Numbered from the stretch's first letter, positions 35,021 through 43,336 are shown. The stretch is DNA of 51,642 nucleotides from Clostridiales bacterium (GCA_015055745.1 SVHS01000006.1:1-51642); one strand, 5' to 3'. Notes: generated by a model from the sequence alone, not told the origin. Numbers and translations are program-made.

Positions 35021-35776
35021 ATGCGTGCAATAGATAAAATAAGACAAAAACGCAGATTTGAAATGTTCCATGAAAATTCCAAAGAAAAAGTCTTGGAGTT
35101 AAATTCTTTCTTTGGCAAATATATCATGCATTTTGAAGATAAGATCGTAAAGACTTTTACATATTATGACACACCAAATCATGACTTGCAAAAATCAAAC
35201 ATTGTATTGTACAAGACTCAGATAGGTAATTTTTGTGAGCTAAATATGGCTACGGAAAAAGTTAATTCTGCTTTCCGTTATTCTATCAGGACAAATTATA
35301 AACATTTTACAAAGCAAATTAAGCCTCATGATAGCATCTTAAAGCACAAAGAATTTTTGATAGACAATTTCACAAATATGTTTATGTCTTCTATCAATTT
35401 TGACCCTGAGTTTTTGATGAGAAAATTACAGGTAGGATATGTCATCAAGACTGTCAGCACAGAATATCGTAGTATGAATATTACAGGACTAAAAATCACT
35501 TATTCTTTCGATAAGGATATTTATGAAAATCATTTCTCAAATCAAAATGTAAAAGCCAATATTTTGACGATATATCAGCACAGTGGAGCCAATACAGATG
35601 AAGACTTTGAAAATTTGATGGGTAAGCTGTCTCGTTATTGCAAAGAGCTCACTCCTACAAGTGATACAAAGATTATGATAGCGAGAAAAATGACAGCACC
35701 TAAGGCTGTACCAGATAAAGTCGATAAAGCAAAACTCGAAAAGATGAAAAAGAATCTAAAAAAAGGAAAAAAATAA
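35021..35776 (+). CDS. Unrecognised protein, weakly CYTH/VTC-like
   Basis: A 251-residue soluble protein. The segment KTFTYYDTPNHDLQKSNIVLYKTQIG has the spacing of the YxDTPxxxL...G/SxxLRxR motif of CYTH-type triphosphate tunnel enzymes and polyphosphate polymerase-like domains. However, the N-terminal ExExK motif is not visible, so the assignment is tentative. The C-terminus is Lys-rich. GGGG precedes the ATG by 4 nt. It is divergent from rsmF and convergent with a lipoprotein gene, from which it is separated by a bidirectional terminator. Confidence 0.5.
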   Translation: MRAIDKIRQKRRFEMFHENSKEKVLELNSFFGKYIMHFEDKIVKTFTYYDTPNHDLQKSNIVLYKTQIGNFCELNMATEKVNSAFRYSIRTNYKHFTKQIKPHDSILKHKEFLIDNFTNMFMSSINFDPEFLMRKLQVGYVIKTVSTEYRSMNITGLKITYSFDKDIYENHFSNQNVKANILTIYQHSGANTDEDFENLMGKLSRYCKELTPTSDTKIMIARKMTAPKAVPDKVDKAKLEKMKKNLKKGKK

Positions 35777-35798
35777 AGCGAAATTCGCTTTATTTTTT
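35772..35798. terminator. Bidirectional terminator
   Basis: AATAAAGCG / CGCTTTATT stem with A and T tracts, between two convergent genes. Confidence 0.8.
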
Positions 35799-37162
35799 TA
35801 TTCTTCAGTATTTTCCTCTTCTGGCACGTCATCATTCAAGTACACGCCCACCATTTCTACTTCTTCATCTAGATTGTTGACTACTTTTACTCTATGCAAG
35901 TATTCATTGCTGCCCACTGTAGCATAAAAGTAAAGATAAGTGTCTTCCAAATCAAAGTAAGTAGTAGCCAATCCGTTCACTGATGTAGCTACAGTCTGCA
36001 CACTATAGTCTCCACCAAAGACAGCATTATAGTAGCTAACGTATTTGATGTTGTTGTTATTATCATAATAGACTACACAACCATTTGTATAGCCGATAAT
36101 TTTGATAGATGTAGCGTCAGTATCTTCGATATATCTAGCCTCAGCTACAGTATTGCCTCTAAAGAAATAAATCTTATTTCCTTTCACCGCTACCAATACA
36201 CTACCATCATCAGTGATATCAAAAGTGTCATAGCCATTTATCTGATAATTGCACACTGTAAAGCTAGCTTCGTTTATAGATGATTTTTTAAGATCAGTAT
36301 CACTGCCATGGCTATATGATAAGTATACATTGCCACCTGCCACAAACTTCACAGTCACAGCGCTAGTCTCTACAGCAAATTGATTGCTCTGATTTGATTC
36401 GATATTGTATTTGTTGACAAAATATTTTGTATTTTCACTATCATCTTTTACATAGAAGATCTCTGCACCAGATGTAGCAAAGCCCACACTAGACACGTCT
36501 CTTGCGATCTCGTTATTTTCCTTGCTATCTGCACTTACTCTTACTAATTTGTTTTTTACATTACCGTCGTCGATATTTGCATTTTTCTCATACACCAAGA
36601 TGAAAGTCTTGCCATTTTCGATATAATATTCGTACTCCAAGTTTTCATAAGTCACGCCTGATTGATAGACTTCTTCTACTTTACCTGTCTTATTTAGCTT
36701 GATACGATTAAATTCTACACGCTCTTTTGCCCAATCTTTATCTCCGCTCTCGTTTTCTTCACACACGCTAGTAAAGTATAGATAGTCACCAGAGATAAAC
36801 AATCCAGTCGCCTCAAATCCATTTAACCTATCACTCATAGTGATATAATATTCATCTTTCAAAAGGCCGTCTTCATTAGTCACTATATTACCATTGCCAT
36901 CTAGCTTCATGAGCATCAAAGCACCCACTGTGTGACTCGCATTTTGCTGATCATCACCGAGGTCTGCCACACTCTGATAACCATTTACAAAATAAATATA
37001 ATCACCTTTCTGCACAGCTAGTCCACCGTTGCCATACGTAGTGTCGGCACTAGACGGATAAGTAAATGCCTTTTCTTTATCTGTACGCGTGTCGCAGGCT
37101 ACCAAACCCACTCCAAACACGCATAATAGTAGACATAAAATAATCTTAGTAAATTTCTTCAT
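35798..37162 (-). CDS. Large lipoprotein, probable beta-propeller
   Basis: A 454-residue protein with a lipoprotein signal peptide (MKKFTKIILCLLLCVFGVG, lipobox LVAC, Cys near residue 23). The mature part is made of repeated units of the type GDYIYF, GNIVTNEDG, GDYLYF, YLYFYA, suggesting a DUF5050-like propeller facing the outside. The start at 37162 is preferred because GAGGG lies 4 nt upstream; ATGs at 37165 and 37189 are less well placed. Promoter TTGACA-17-TATTAT at 37230-37202. Confidence 0.75.
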   Translation of the reverse strand: MKKFTKIILCLLLCVFGVGLVACDTRTDKEKAFTYPSSADTTYGNGGLAVQKGDYIYFVNGYQSVADLGDDQQNASHTVGALMLMKLDGNGNIVTNEDGLLKDEYYITMSDRLNGFEATGLFISGDYLYFTSVCEENESGDKDWAKERVEFNRIKLNKTGKVEEVYQSGVTYENLEYEYYIENGKTFILVYEKNANIDDGNVKNKLVRVSADSKENNEIARDVSSVGFATSGAEIFYVKDDSENTKYFVNKYNIESNQSNQFAVETSAVTVKFVAGGNVYLSYSHGSDTDLKKSSINEASFTVCNYQINGYDTFDITDDGSVLVAVKGNKIYFFRGNTVAEARYIEDTDATSIKIIGYTNGCVVYYDNNNNIKYVSYYNAVFGGDYSVQTVATSVNGLATTYFDLEDTYLYFYATVGSNEYLHRVKVVNNLDEEVEMVGVYLNDDVPEEENTEE

Positions 37163-37201
37163 CATACCCTCGTAAAGCATTATTGCCAATTTAACATGAT
37201 T

Positions 37202-37230
37202 ATAATATCACACTAGAAAAATATTGTCAA
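37202..37230 (-). promoter_or_regulatory. Promoter of the propeller lipoprotein
   Basis: TTGACA (37230-37225), 17-bp spacer, TATTAT (37207-37202). Confidence 0.85.
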
Positions 37231-37339
37231 TTATTTTATCAGGTATTCCTCGCTAGGCGATACGACTTTATCTCCCACGCTACAACATTTGTAGACTAAT
37301 TAATACAAAATTTTTGTCATACATTAAAATTTACCCTGC

Positions 37340-37351
37340 TATAATAAAAAT
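37340..37351 (+). promoter_or_regulatory. -10 box placed 6 nt before the 37352 start
   Basis: TATAAT (37340-37345) followed by AAAAAT and the ATG. A TTGTCA lies 20 bp upstream, longer than ideal. No Shine-Dalgarno exists. Confidence 0.65.
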
Positions 37352-38227
37352 ATGAAAAGTAAAACTATTATCATCTCATCAGAAGAAACAAGCGGTAGAG
37401 GTATTTTGACGCTTTATCAAGAGGACGACCTACTCAAATGTAGACTCAGACTGTACAATGTAGAAAAATTGTCTCGTCACTGCAGACTCGGTATCTATCA
37501 TCACGAAGAAGTCTACAGTGCAAATCTTCTCGAGAAAAATGGCGTATATGAGAGCAGTATGGTCGGAGATTTTGACATCGACCAAGATTTTTACTCAGCC
37601 ATCATAGATACTCAGCACGAAAACAAAGTCCTACTCTCAGGTGGCACGTACGCAGGATATTATTTTAACGACCATTCTGTATTTAATTTTGATGAAAAAC
37701 AGCCTACCGAAAATGTCGAAAAGATTTCCACTTGCGATGAGAGTAATGAAAAATGTCAAAATTGTAAATATAAGGAGTATTTTTACAGCCACACAGAACC
37801 TTCGAGTGCGCTTATGATGACAGAAAAAGCTCAGGGTGACATACTGCACCCGTGCCATTCTGAGCAAACGGAGTGCACCGAAGAATCTCACGAAAAAAAC
37901 ACAAACAGTATCATCGAGTCTATCATACCGCAGTTTCAATACATTTTCGAGCATTACGCTCCCGACACCACACTAAACAACCTACTGCCAAATAGCAAAT
38001 TCGTGCAAATCAACGAAAATCAAGACCAGTACTCTATCGGCGCGATATACCAAGAGGAAAATATCAAATATCTCTGCTATGCAGTCAAGTGCGACTACAA
38101 TACTCCCGCCCCAGAAGAGCTCGGCGAGCACTACCAGTGGCTACCGCTAGACAATGAAGACCCTCTCAGCAATGGCTACTACATCGTATTCCAAGACGCC
38201 TCCGACCTCAAAATCTTGAAATTGTAA
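37352..38227 (+). CDS. Unrecognised two-domain protein carrying an in-frame repeat element
   Basis: A 291-residue cytosolic protein. The N-terminal domain (about 1-115, beta-rich, GRGILTLYQEDDLLKCRLRLYNV) and the C-terminal domain (about 190-291, with EHYQWLPLDNEDPLSNGYYIVF) are joined by a linker that includes a Cys-rich stretch (CDESNEKCQNCKY). Residues of about 148-180 are encoded by the dispersed palindromic repeat otherwise found between genes in this window. The family is not recognised; it resembles proteins of Clostridia that sense or bind small ligands only in its general make-up. The start is on a probable leaderless mRNA. Codon usage is more GC-rich than neighbours. Confidence 0.7.
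   Translation: MKSKTIIISSEETSGRGILTLYQEDDLLKCRLRLYNVEKLSRHCRLGIYHHEEVYSANLLEKNGVYESSMVGDFDIDQDFYSAIIDTQHENKVLLSGGTYAGYYFNDHSVFNFDEKQPTENVEKISTCDESNEKCQNCKYKEYFYSHTEPSSALMMTEKAQGDILHPCHSEQTECTEESHEKNTNSIIESIIPQFQYIFEHYAPDTTLNNLLPNSKFVQINENQDQYSIGAIYQEENIKYLCYAVKCDYNTPAPEELGEHYQWLPLDNEDPLSNGYYIVFQDASDLKILKL
37797..37888. repeat. Palindromic repeat copy inside a coding sequence
   Basis: GCTCAGGGTGACATACTGCA and the following CCCGTG-CATTCTGAGC...CGAAGAATCT (37829-37888, 60 bp) match the intergenic repeat at 40487-40542. TTCGAGTGCGCTTATGATGA (37801-37820) is a degenerate opposite-strand half, like 17834-17861. The 60-bp part is a multiple of three and keeps the frame open. Confidence 0.75.
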
Positions 38228-38511
38228 TACTCTTAGTTTTTATATTTATATAAAAACCCTTTGTGTTAGTGCCATAACGTGTCATTCTGAAAAGACCCAT
38301 TCGACTACGCTCAGGGTGACATACTCCGACTGTCATTCTGAGTGAAGCGAAGCGACCTCAAAGGAAAGGAAGTAATGAAGGGAAATCCATGTGGTGTCCC
38401 TTCATATGATGTCGTCGTTTTTCTAAAGATAAATGTTTGAGACAACACTTTGTCGCAAATATTTGTAAAAGAAAAAAACGACGATTAATTTCCAAAACAC
38501 ATTAATAAAAA
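38228..38511. repeat. Intergenic repeat and long imperfect hairpin
   Basis: 38280-38352 is another copy of the dispersed repeat (GTCATTCTGAAAAGACCCAT, CGCTCAGGGTGACATACT, GTCATTCTGAGTGAAG). 38413-38483 forms an imperfect hairpin: CGTCGTTTTTCT with AGAAAAAAACGACG and AAATGTTTGAGACA with TGTCGCAAATATTT. A small AAAACACATT / AATGTGTTTT hairpin (38495-38520) then covers the apparent start of the next gene. No promoter or Shine-Dalgarno is visible for that gene. Confidence 0.7.
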
Positions 38512-39138
38512 ATGTGTTTTATAATGGCAATCGCTATGGTAGCTATGTTGGCTTTCGGTGGCACTTATGCTTACTTTACTGCTACATCTATCAATGCTAC
38601 TACTGGCGAGAAGATCTCTACAGCTACAATTAAGTTAGGTGCATTTGATGGTGTTGCTTCTATCGCTGAAGCTAAAGTTGTTTCTGGTGAAGCAGTAGTT
38701 GACTCTACTAAAAATACTATCACAGTATCAAACGAATCTGACGTTGATTCTTGGGTATTCGTAAAAGTTAAAGCTGAGATCGACAGTGAGGAAGTTACTC
38801 AATATTTAGCACAAGATGCTCACACAGCTCTTACTGGTACTGAGGTATCTGGTCTTTACTTGAACGTTGGTACAGGTTGGACTGAGTTTGCTGACGGTTG
38901 GTGGGGAAAAGCTGACAAAGTAGCTAAAGAAACTGACGTTACTTTCCCAGTAACAGTTAAGTATTATGGCAACTCAAACTTCGAGTACAATAACGAAACA
39001 AGTGCTTACACTGAAAATACTGGTAGCCAAATGGGTCAGAAAGTAGAATTGAAGTTCGAAGCTAAGGCTATCCAACACACTAATGTAGCAACTCTAACTG
39101 ATGCTGCTACAGCATTGTCTATCAGTGCTAAGTCTTAG
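38512..39138 (+). CDS. TasA/camelysin-like surface protein, decapitated copy
   Basis: A 208-residue protein of the type with a SipW-dependent signal peptide: MAIAMVAMLAFGGTYAYFTATS, then a beta-rich body (TIKLGAFDG, NESDVDSWVFVKVKAE, VTFPVTVKYYGN) of TasA/camelysin style. Such proteins form extracellular fibres or matrix. Unlike the paralog at 40119 it lacks the positively charged n-region (only MCFI precedes the hydrophobic core), has no Shine-Dalgarno, and its ATG sits in a hairpin, so it is probably silent as drawn. The first 67 bp after the junction (38519-38585) are identical to the paralog in inverted orientation. The body is intact. Confidence 0.8.
   Translation: MCFIMAIAMVAMLAFGGTYAYFTATSINATTGEKISTATIKLGAFDGVASIAEAKVVSGEAVVDSTKNTITVSNESDVDSWVFVKVKAEIDSEEVTQYLAQDAHTALTGTEVSGLYLNVGTGWTEFADGWWGKADKVAKETDVTFPVTVKYYGNSNFEYNNETSAYTENTGSQMGQKVELKFEAKAIQHTNVATLTDAATALSISAKS
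38519..38585 (+). repeat. 67-bp inverted repeat, left copy
   Basis: Perfectly identical to the reverse complement of 40004-40070. It encodes the hydrophobic core and cleavage region of the signal peptide, in the same frame in both genes. Identity stops sharply on both sides. Confidence 0.95.
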
Positions 39139-39522
39139 TCTTTAGATTAGCATTTTAAAAAAAGTCCAATATCAATTGGGCTTTTTTGTACTTATTATAT
39201 CAATTCTAAAATCAATCAATTTAGAATAGATAATAATAATGATAAAAATAATTTATACATATCATTTCTCCTATTATAGATATATTTAATTAAGGTAAAA
39301 GCAAATATTATTGCTTTTACCTATATAAATATATATAGGGGTCGACTAGATTGGCATTATTTCACCCTACTATAAATTTAGCTCATATTTTTTTCAAAAA
39401 TTTTGGAAAAATTTTTGTCATCTTTTGTGGGCGAATAAGGAATCTCGCTAAGGCGAGATTGGAAAACAAAAAAATCTCTCCGAAGAGAGATTTTTCATTT
39501 GACTAAAATCTTAATCTGATGA
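39139..39522. other. Region between the two convergent TasA-like genes
   Basis: Contains a terminator for the plus gene (39157-39187, AGTCCAAT/ATTGGGCT), an AATTCTAAA/TTTAGAAT hairpin near 39205, an exact 11-bp hairpin GGTAAAAGCAA / TTGCTTTTACC (39294-39321), AATCTCGC/GCGAGATT (39441-39460) and a terminator for the minus gene (39468-39495, AAAATCTCTC/GAGAGATTTT). No coding frame. The 11-bp hairpin lies almost at the midpoint of the inverted repeats; this may be chance. Confidence 0.75.
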
Positions 39523-40119
39523 TTAAGCACCAAGTTTAGTTGCAAGCTGAGTCTTAGCAGTAGCTAAGTCAACGTTTTCACCTTGGATAGAAGCTGCGTT
39601 TACAGTAAGAGTAATAGTTTTACCCATGATACCCTCATCAGAAGCAGCCTCGCCCTGTGTCCAGTTGTCTGTAGCTTGAAGTTCAAAACCATCTGCCAAT
39701 ACAGTTACACTGTCAGTAACTTTAGTATTGTAAACGTAGATACCAGAACCGTCTGAAGTTTCTTCCCAGTCTTCACCAAGATCAACAGTGATCAAATTAG
39801 CAGTAGCAGTACCACCAACTGTAACTTTTACAGCTACCCAGTCACCAGTAGTAGCAGTACTACCATCAACAGATAGAGTAACACCACCTTCAAGGATTGT
39901 GTCACCTGGCATAGCAGTTACATCTGTAATAAATGTAGTAGCAGCTGAAGAAGTTAATTTAACTGTACCTAATGTTACAGTACCACTTTCCTGCGCAGTA
40001 GCAGTAGCAGTAAAGTAAGCATAAGTGCCACCGAAAGCCAACATAGCTACCATAGCGATTGCCATTATAATAATAGCAAAAGTTGACTTAGTCATCTTTT
40101 TAGATTTCATTTTTGTCAT
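39523..40119 (-). CDS. TasA/camelysin-like surface protein, complete copy
   Basis: A 198-residue protein with a complete SipW-class signal peptide: seven lysines in MTKMKSKKMTKSTFAII, then MAIAMVAMLAFGGTYAYFTATA. The mature body is beta-rich and Thr/Val-rich (TVTLGTVKLTSSAATTFITDV, split), typical of secreted matrix-fibre subunits of the TasA/camelysin group. GGGG lies about 10 nt before the ATG and a long structured leader precedes it, so this is the expressed copy. It faces its decapitated paralog at 38512. The dedicated signal peptidase SipW is not in this window. Confidence 0.88.
   Translation of the reverse strand: MTKMKSKKMTKSTFAIIIMAIAMVAMLAFGGTYAYFTATATAQESGTVTLGTVKLTSSAATTFITDVTAMPGDTILEGGVTLSVDGSTATTGDWVAVKVTVGGTATANLITVDLGEDWEETSDGSGIYVYNTKVTDSVTVLADGFELQATDNWTQGEAASDEGIMGKTITLTVNAASIQGENVDLATAKTQLATKLGA
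40004..40070 (-). repeat. 67-bp inverted repeat, right copy
   Basis: Reverse complement of 38519-38585 without a mismatch. Homologous recombination between the two copies would invert 1.4 kb and join the start region at 40071-40119 to the other body in frame. Confidence 0.95.
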
Positions 40120-40340
40120 TTTTAATTTTCCCCTTTTTAATTTTTTTGCCTAAATAAATTAGACATAATTTCGACTTTTAATCTTTGTAATATGTAATCT
40201 GCTAGCAAACTAGCAAATCACTTATTTGCTTGTAAATGGACTGATGTCCATATTGCAAACAAATTTGCAAATTTGTTTGTTAAAGAGTTTTCTCTCTTAA
40301 AACAGCCTACATCGACCTCGGCTTGTTTACGACATCATTC
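40120..40340 (-). promoter_or_regulatory. Structured 5' leader of the complete TasA-like gene
   Basis: On the minus strand the 200 bp before the gene contain a strong hairpin (ACAAACAAATTTG with CAAATTTGTTTG), ATGGAC/GTCCAT, and GCAAAT/GATTTGC with GCTAGC-type palindromes, then AAGGGG before the start. A leader this long and structured suggests mRNA stability or regulated translation. No clear promoter could be fixed. Confidence 0.55.
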
Positions 40341-40571
40341 TACAAAATATTATCATCAATAGTCAAACGTTTTTTAAAACTTTTTAAAAATTTTTAAAAA
40401 TTTTTTTATTTTATTTTTTTATTTTAATTTTTTTATTTTTTTTATTTTGTCATTTTGAAAAGACCCATTCGGCTCCATTTCATTTCGCTCAGGGTGACAT
40501 ACTGCACCCCGTGTCATTCTGAGCGTAGTCGAAGAATCTAAAAAATTAGCAACATGCAAAAATGCACACTG
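40341..40571. repeat. A/T tract and dispersed repeat
   Basis: 40370-40445 is almost uninterrupted T/A sequence. 40449-40542 is a copy of the dispersed repeat (GTCATTTTGAAAAGACCCAT, TTCGCTCAGGGTGACATACT, GTGTCATTCTGAGCGTAGTC). 40545-40576 forms ATTAGCA/TGCTAAT with inner TGCA pairs and a T-tract on the minus strand, the terminator of the gene ending at 40572. Confidence 0.8.
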
Positions 40572-41714
40572 CTAATCTTCTTCGAAACTTTTATATATCC
40601 TCAAATATTCTTCGTGATTGGCTTTGTTCTTTTCCAACAAATCTGTGAGTGATGCCACCATGTATTTTATATCTCCACGACACCTATCATACTGCTCTCC
40701 GTCAGGTATCTTTGACAACAAATCACTACAGCTCTTCTGATAAACACTAGCCACATCATAGATATCTCTACGACTATCATCATCGTAATCCATAAATGTA
40801 TAATCATCTACTTTCTTAACATCAGACGATATGCGTAGCTTGGCGATAATATATTTTATATCCTTATAATATCTATATAGCTTAATCAATCTCTGATGCA
40901 AATCATCTCCCACCAAAGATAACTTCTCTACCAGCTCTGGCTCGGTATTGTCTATATCATATCCGCCCACATTTGTGATCAAGTCTTTCACCAAAGATGT
41001 CGACTCTCTACTCTCATATATCTTCATAGAGCCGACGTGTCTACGAGCCAGCACACCACCCCATGTCTTACTAGCAAAGAAATTTCCTAGATATTTTTGG
41101 ATAAGATATTTCGCTCTAATATGTGAAGCAAACATATTGACTATACTCATCTCATCAGCATCATCTACATTCTCCCATCTGCGCTGAAGATTGATCATCT
41201 GATGAATGTAATCATGATTTTCTTTTTTCTCATATTCATTCATCTCATGTATCATCAAATGAGTGTATGCTCCATATTTCTTTATCTCATATAGAGTGCG
41301 GTGTCTATCCTTTTTAAATTTGACGCCCGTCTCATTGCCCAAGACTTTTACCAATTCTTGATCCCCAGCAGATATAGCTCTCTCCAAAATATCCATATCT
41401 AGCACACTGTCTATATTCCTCACATACTCTGGCGCTGTATCTAATCTATCTATAGATTTATAAAAATGATACATCACTCCTCTATATGCCTCATATACAG
41501 TCTCAGCATAATTTGCCAAAGCTTGCCACTGTGAAAATTTGTCATGATTGTATCTATGCTCTTTTAATTTCTTGGTAAAATAGCTCTTGTCAAAGCAAGA
41601 TGGTATATCCATTTTCTTCTCGCGAGGTTTCTTCCATTTCCTGACCAAGCTACTAGTCTCTTCTACTACCTCATCTTTGTCTCCTGTCGGTAAACTATCG
41701 TATATCGAACCCAT
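40572..41714 (-). CDS. Unrecognised helical protein
   Basis: A 380-residue soluble protein, all-helical by appearance, with many charged and aromatic residues (HRYNHDKFSQWQALANYAETVYEAYRG, split). No motif is recognised. The start at 41714 (MGSIYDSL) follows AGGAG by 5 nt and is preferred to the ATG three bases earlier. It lies upstream of nothing in its direction and downstream of mnmA with a 60-bp gap, so it may have its own promoter. Confidence 0.65.
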   Translation of the reverse strand: MGSIYDSLPTGDKDEVVEETSSLVRKWKKPREKKMDIPSCFDKSYFTKKLKEHRYNHDKFSQWQALANYAETVYEAYRGVMYHFYKSIDRLDTAPEYVRNIDSVLDMDILERAISAGDQELVKVLGNETGVKFKKDRHRTLYEIKKYGAYTHLMIHEMNEYEKKENHDYIHQMINLQRRWENVDDADEMSIVNMFASHIRAKYLIQKYLGNFFASKTWGGVLARRHVGSMKIYESRESTSLVKDLITNVGGYDIDNTEPELVEKLSLVGDDLHQRLIKLYRYYKDIKYIIAKLRISSDVKKVDDYTFMDYDDDSRRDIYDVASVYQKSCSDLLSKIPDGEQYDRCRGDIKYMVASLTDLLEKNKANHEEYLRIYKSFEED

Positions 41715-41778
41715 CATTTCTCCTAAGTAAGTATATTATATCCTTGTATTATAACCTTATGATATCACAAACAACAAA

Positions 41779-42855
41779 TTATTGCAAGCTATTTATCCTA
41801 CCGCCACCTATACACATACCTTCATCATCATAAAGTACCGCGAATTGTCCCACTGTGACAGCTCTCTGCTTGTCTACAAAATCCAGTCTCAAAGTATGCT
41901 CGTCCAATACCGTCACATGAGTCGCCTGGTCTGGCTGACGATACCTAAGCTTTACCTGACTGTCAAACTCACCCTCCAGCTTGTCAGTAATCCAATTAAA
42001 CTCAGTCACTATACAGCCATTGCTATACATCTCGTCACATTCGCCACAGTTTACATACAGAGTATTGGTCTTGACATCTTTCTTCACCACAAACCATCTG
42101 TCTGAGTCATAGCCATTTTTACCGCCGATATTTAATCCTCTTCTCTGACCGATAGTATAATACATCACTCCGTCATGCTCACCTACGACATTGCCATCTA
42201 GATCCTTGATCACACCTTTCTTGGCAGGTAAGAAACCTTTTAAAAATTGTCTAAAATTCCTCTCGCCAATAAAACATATACCTGTAGAATCTTTTTTCTC
42301 CGCTGTGATAAGCCCTAGCTCTTTCGCTATGCGCCTCACCTCTGTCTTGTCGATATCTGCTAGCGGAAACAATGTCTTGCTGAGCTGTGATTGATTTAGC
42401 TGATTTAGAAAATATGTCTGATCCTTGTTTTTGTCAAAAGACTTGTACAAATACACTTTATCATCTCTATCCACGCGCTTGCAATAATGCCCAGTCGCGA
42501 TATAGTCCGCACCTAGCTTCATCGCATGCTCCAAAAATGGACCAAACTTGATCTCCTTATTACACATCACATCTGGATTTGGTGTATAACCTTTTTCATA
42601 CTCCTCAAGGAAATAACTAAACACTCTATCTCTATACTCTTTGGCATAATTGACTGTATAATATGGTATACCTATCTTATTAGCCACTCGCTTGACATCT
42701 TCAAAGTCTTGCTCAGCGGTACAATTATCCTGCTCATCAGTCTCTTCCCAGTTTACCATAAATAAGCCTATCACATTGTAGCCTTGCTGTTTTAATAAAT
42801 ATGCTGCGACAGAGCTATCCACTCCACCGCTCAATCCTACCACTACTGTCTCCAT
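41779..42855 (-). CDS. mnmA: tRNA 2-thiouridylase
   Basis: Thiolates U34 of Lys, Glu and Gln tRNAs at the wobble position. The 358-residue protein has the PP-loop motif SGGVDSS (9-15) that binds ATP, catalytic Cys98 in DVMCNKEIKFG and Cys194 in TGICFIGERNFR. The C-terminal beta domain is complete. AAGGAT precedes the ATG. The upstream zinc-ribbon/TM2 gene ends 4 bp before it, so the two form an operon. Confidence 0.96.
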   Translation of the reverse strand: METVVVGLSGGVDSSVAAYLLKQQGYNVIGLFMVNWEETDEQDNCTAEQDFEDVKRVANKIGIPYYTVNYAKEYRDRVFSYFLEEYEKGYTPNPDVMCNKEIKFGPFLEHAMKLGADYIATGHYCKRVDRDDKVYLYKSFDKNKDQTYFLNQLNQSQLSKTLFPLADIDKTEVRRIAKELGLITAEKKDSTGICFIGERNFRQFLKGFLPAKKGVIKDLDGNVVGEHDGVMYYTIGQRRGLNIGGKNGYDSDRWFVVKKDVKTNTLYVNCGECDEMYSNGCIVTEFNWITDKLEGEFDSQVKLRYRQPDQATHVTVLDEHTLRLDFVDKQRAVTVGQFAVLYDDEGMCIGGGRINSLQ

Positions 42856-42858
42856 AAT

Positions 42859-43329
42859 CTATCCTTCTCTACTCACTGGTATCTTAAAATGATTTAGTAC
42901 CACTTTCGCCATGTCTATTATCCACAACACCAATACAACACCCCAGATCAATACCAGCAATGTAAATATCTGATACAGCTCTCCACCTATATGTCCAAAC
43001 ACAGCAGAGAGTATAGCATTGGTCAGCCCGACTATAAAGAAAAATGTAAAAAACATACCCATCTTGTATCTACCGACATAATAATAATGTGCTCCAGTAA
43101 AGCCTAACAAAATAGTAAAAAGCAATAATTTCCACTTTTTCACATCACTAGGGCAACCTTTCCTCATCAAGACTCTATCATGCTCTCCAGCCTTGATCGC
43201 ATTCTTCGCCTCTGCATTGGTGGCGGAGTCAAACTTGGTATAATTTAACATACAGCTCGGGCAAACGGGTGTACCATATGGTACCTTAGTATTGCATCGA
43301 GGACATCTCTTATTATTTGAAATCTTCAT
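42859..43329 (-). CDS. Zinc-ribbon protein with TM2 membrane domain
   Basis: A 156-residue protein. The N-terminus is a zinc ribbon (CPRCNTKVPYGTPVCPSC, about residues 10-27). The C-terminal half is a TM2 domain: helix, GAHYYYVGRYKMG turn, then two further helices. The start at 43329 (MKISNNKRCPRC) is 7 nt after TATAAT within TTTACA-17-TATAAT, with no Shine-Dalgarno; the ATG at 43353 would lie upstream of that -10 box. It is the first gene of an operon with mnmA. Function unknown. Confidence 0.8.
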   Translation of the reverse strand: MKISNNKRCPRCNTKVPYGTPVCPSCMLNYTKFDSATNAEAKNAIKAGEHDRVLMRKGCPSDVKKWKLLLFTILLGFTGAHYYYVGRYKMGMFFTFFFIVGLTNAILSAVFGHIGGELYQIFTLLVLIWGVVLVLWIIDMAKVVLNHFKIPVSREG

Positions 43330-43336
43330 GCCATAT

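Noticed and set aside
38512..39138. Normal expressed surface-protein gene with a short signal peptide
   Set aside because: No positively charged n-region, no Shine-Dalgarno, and upstream in-frame stops; the paralog shows what is missing.
40370..40445. Replication origin (A/T tract)
   Set aside because: No DnaA boxes or origin-linked genes; simple A/T-rich intergenic DNA occurs elsewhere in the window.
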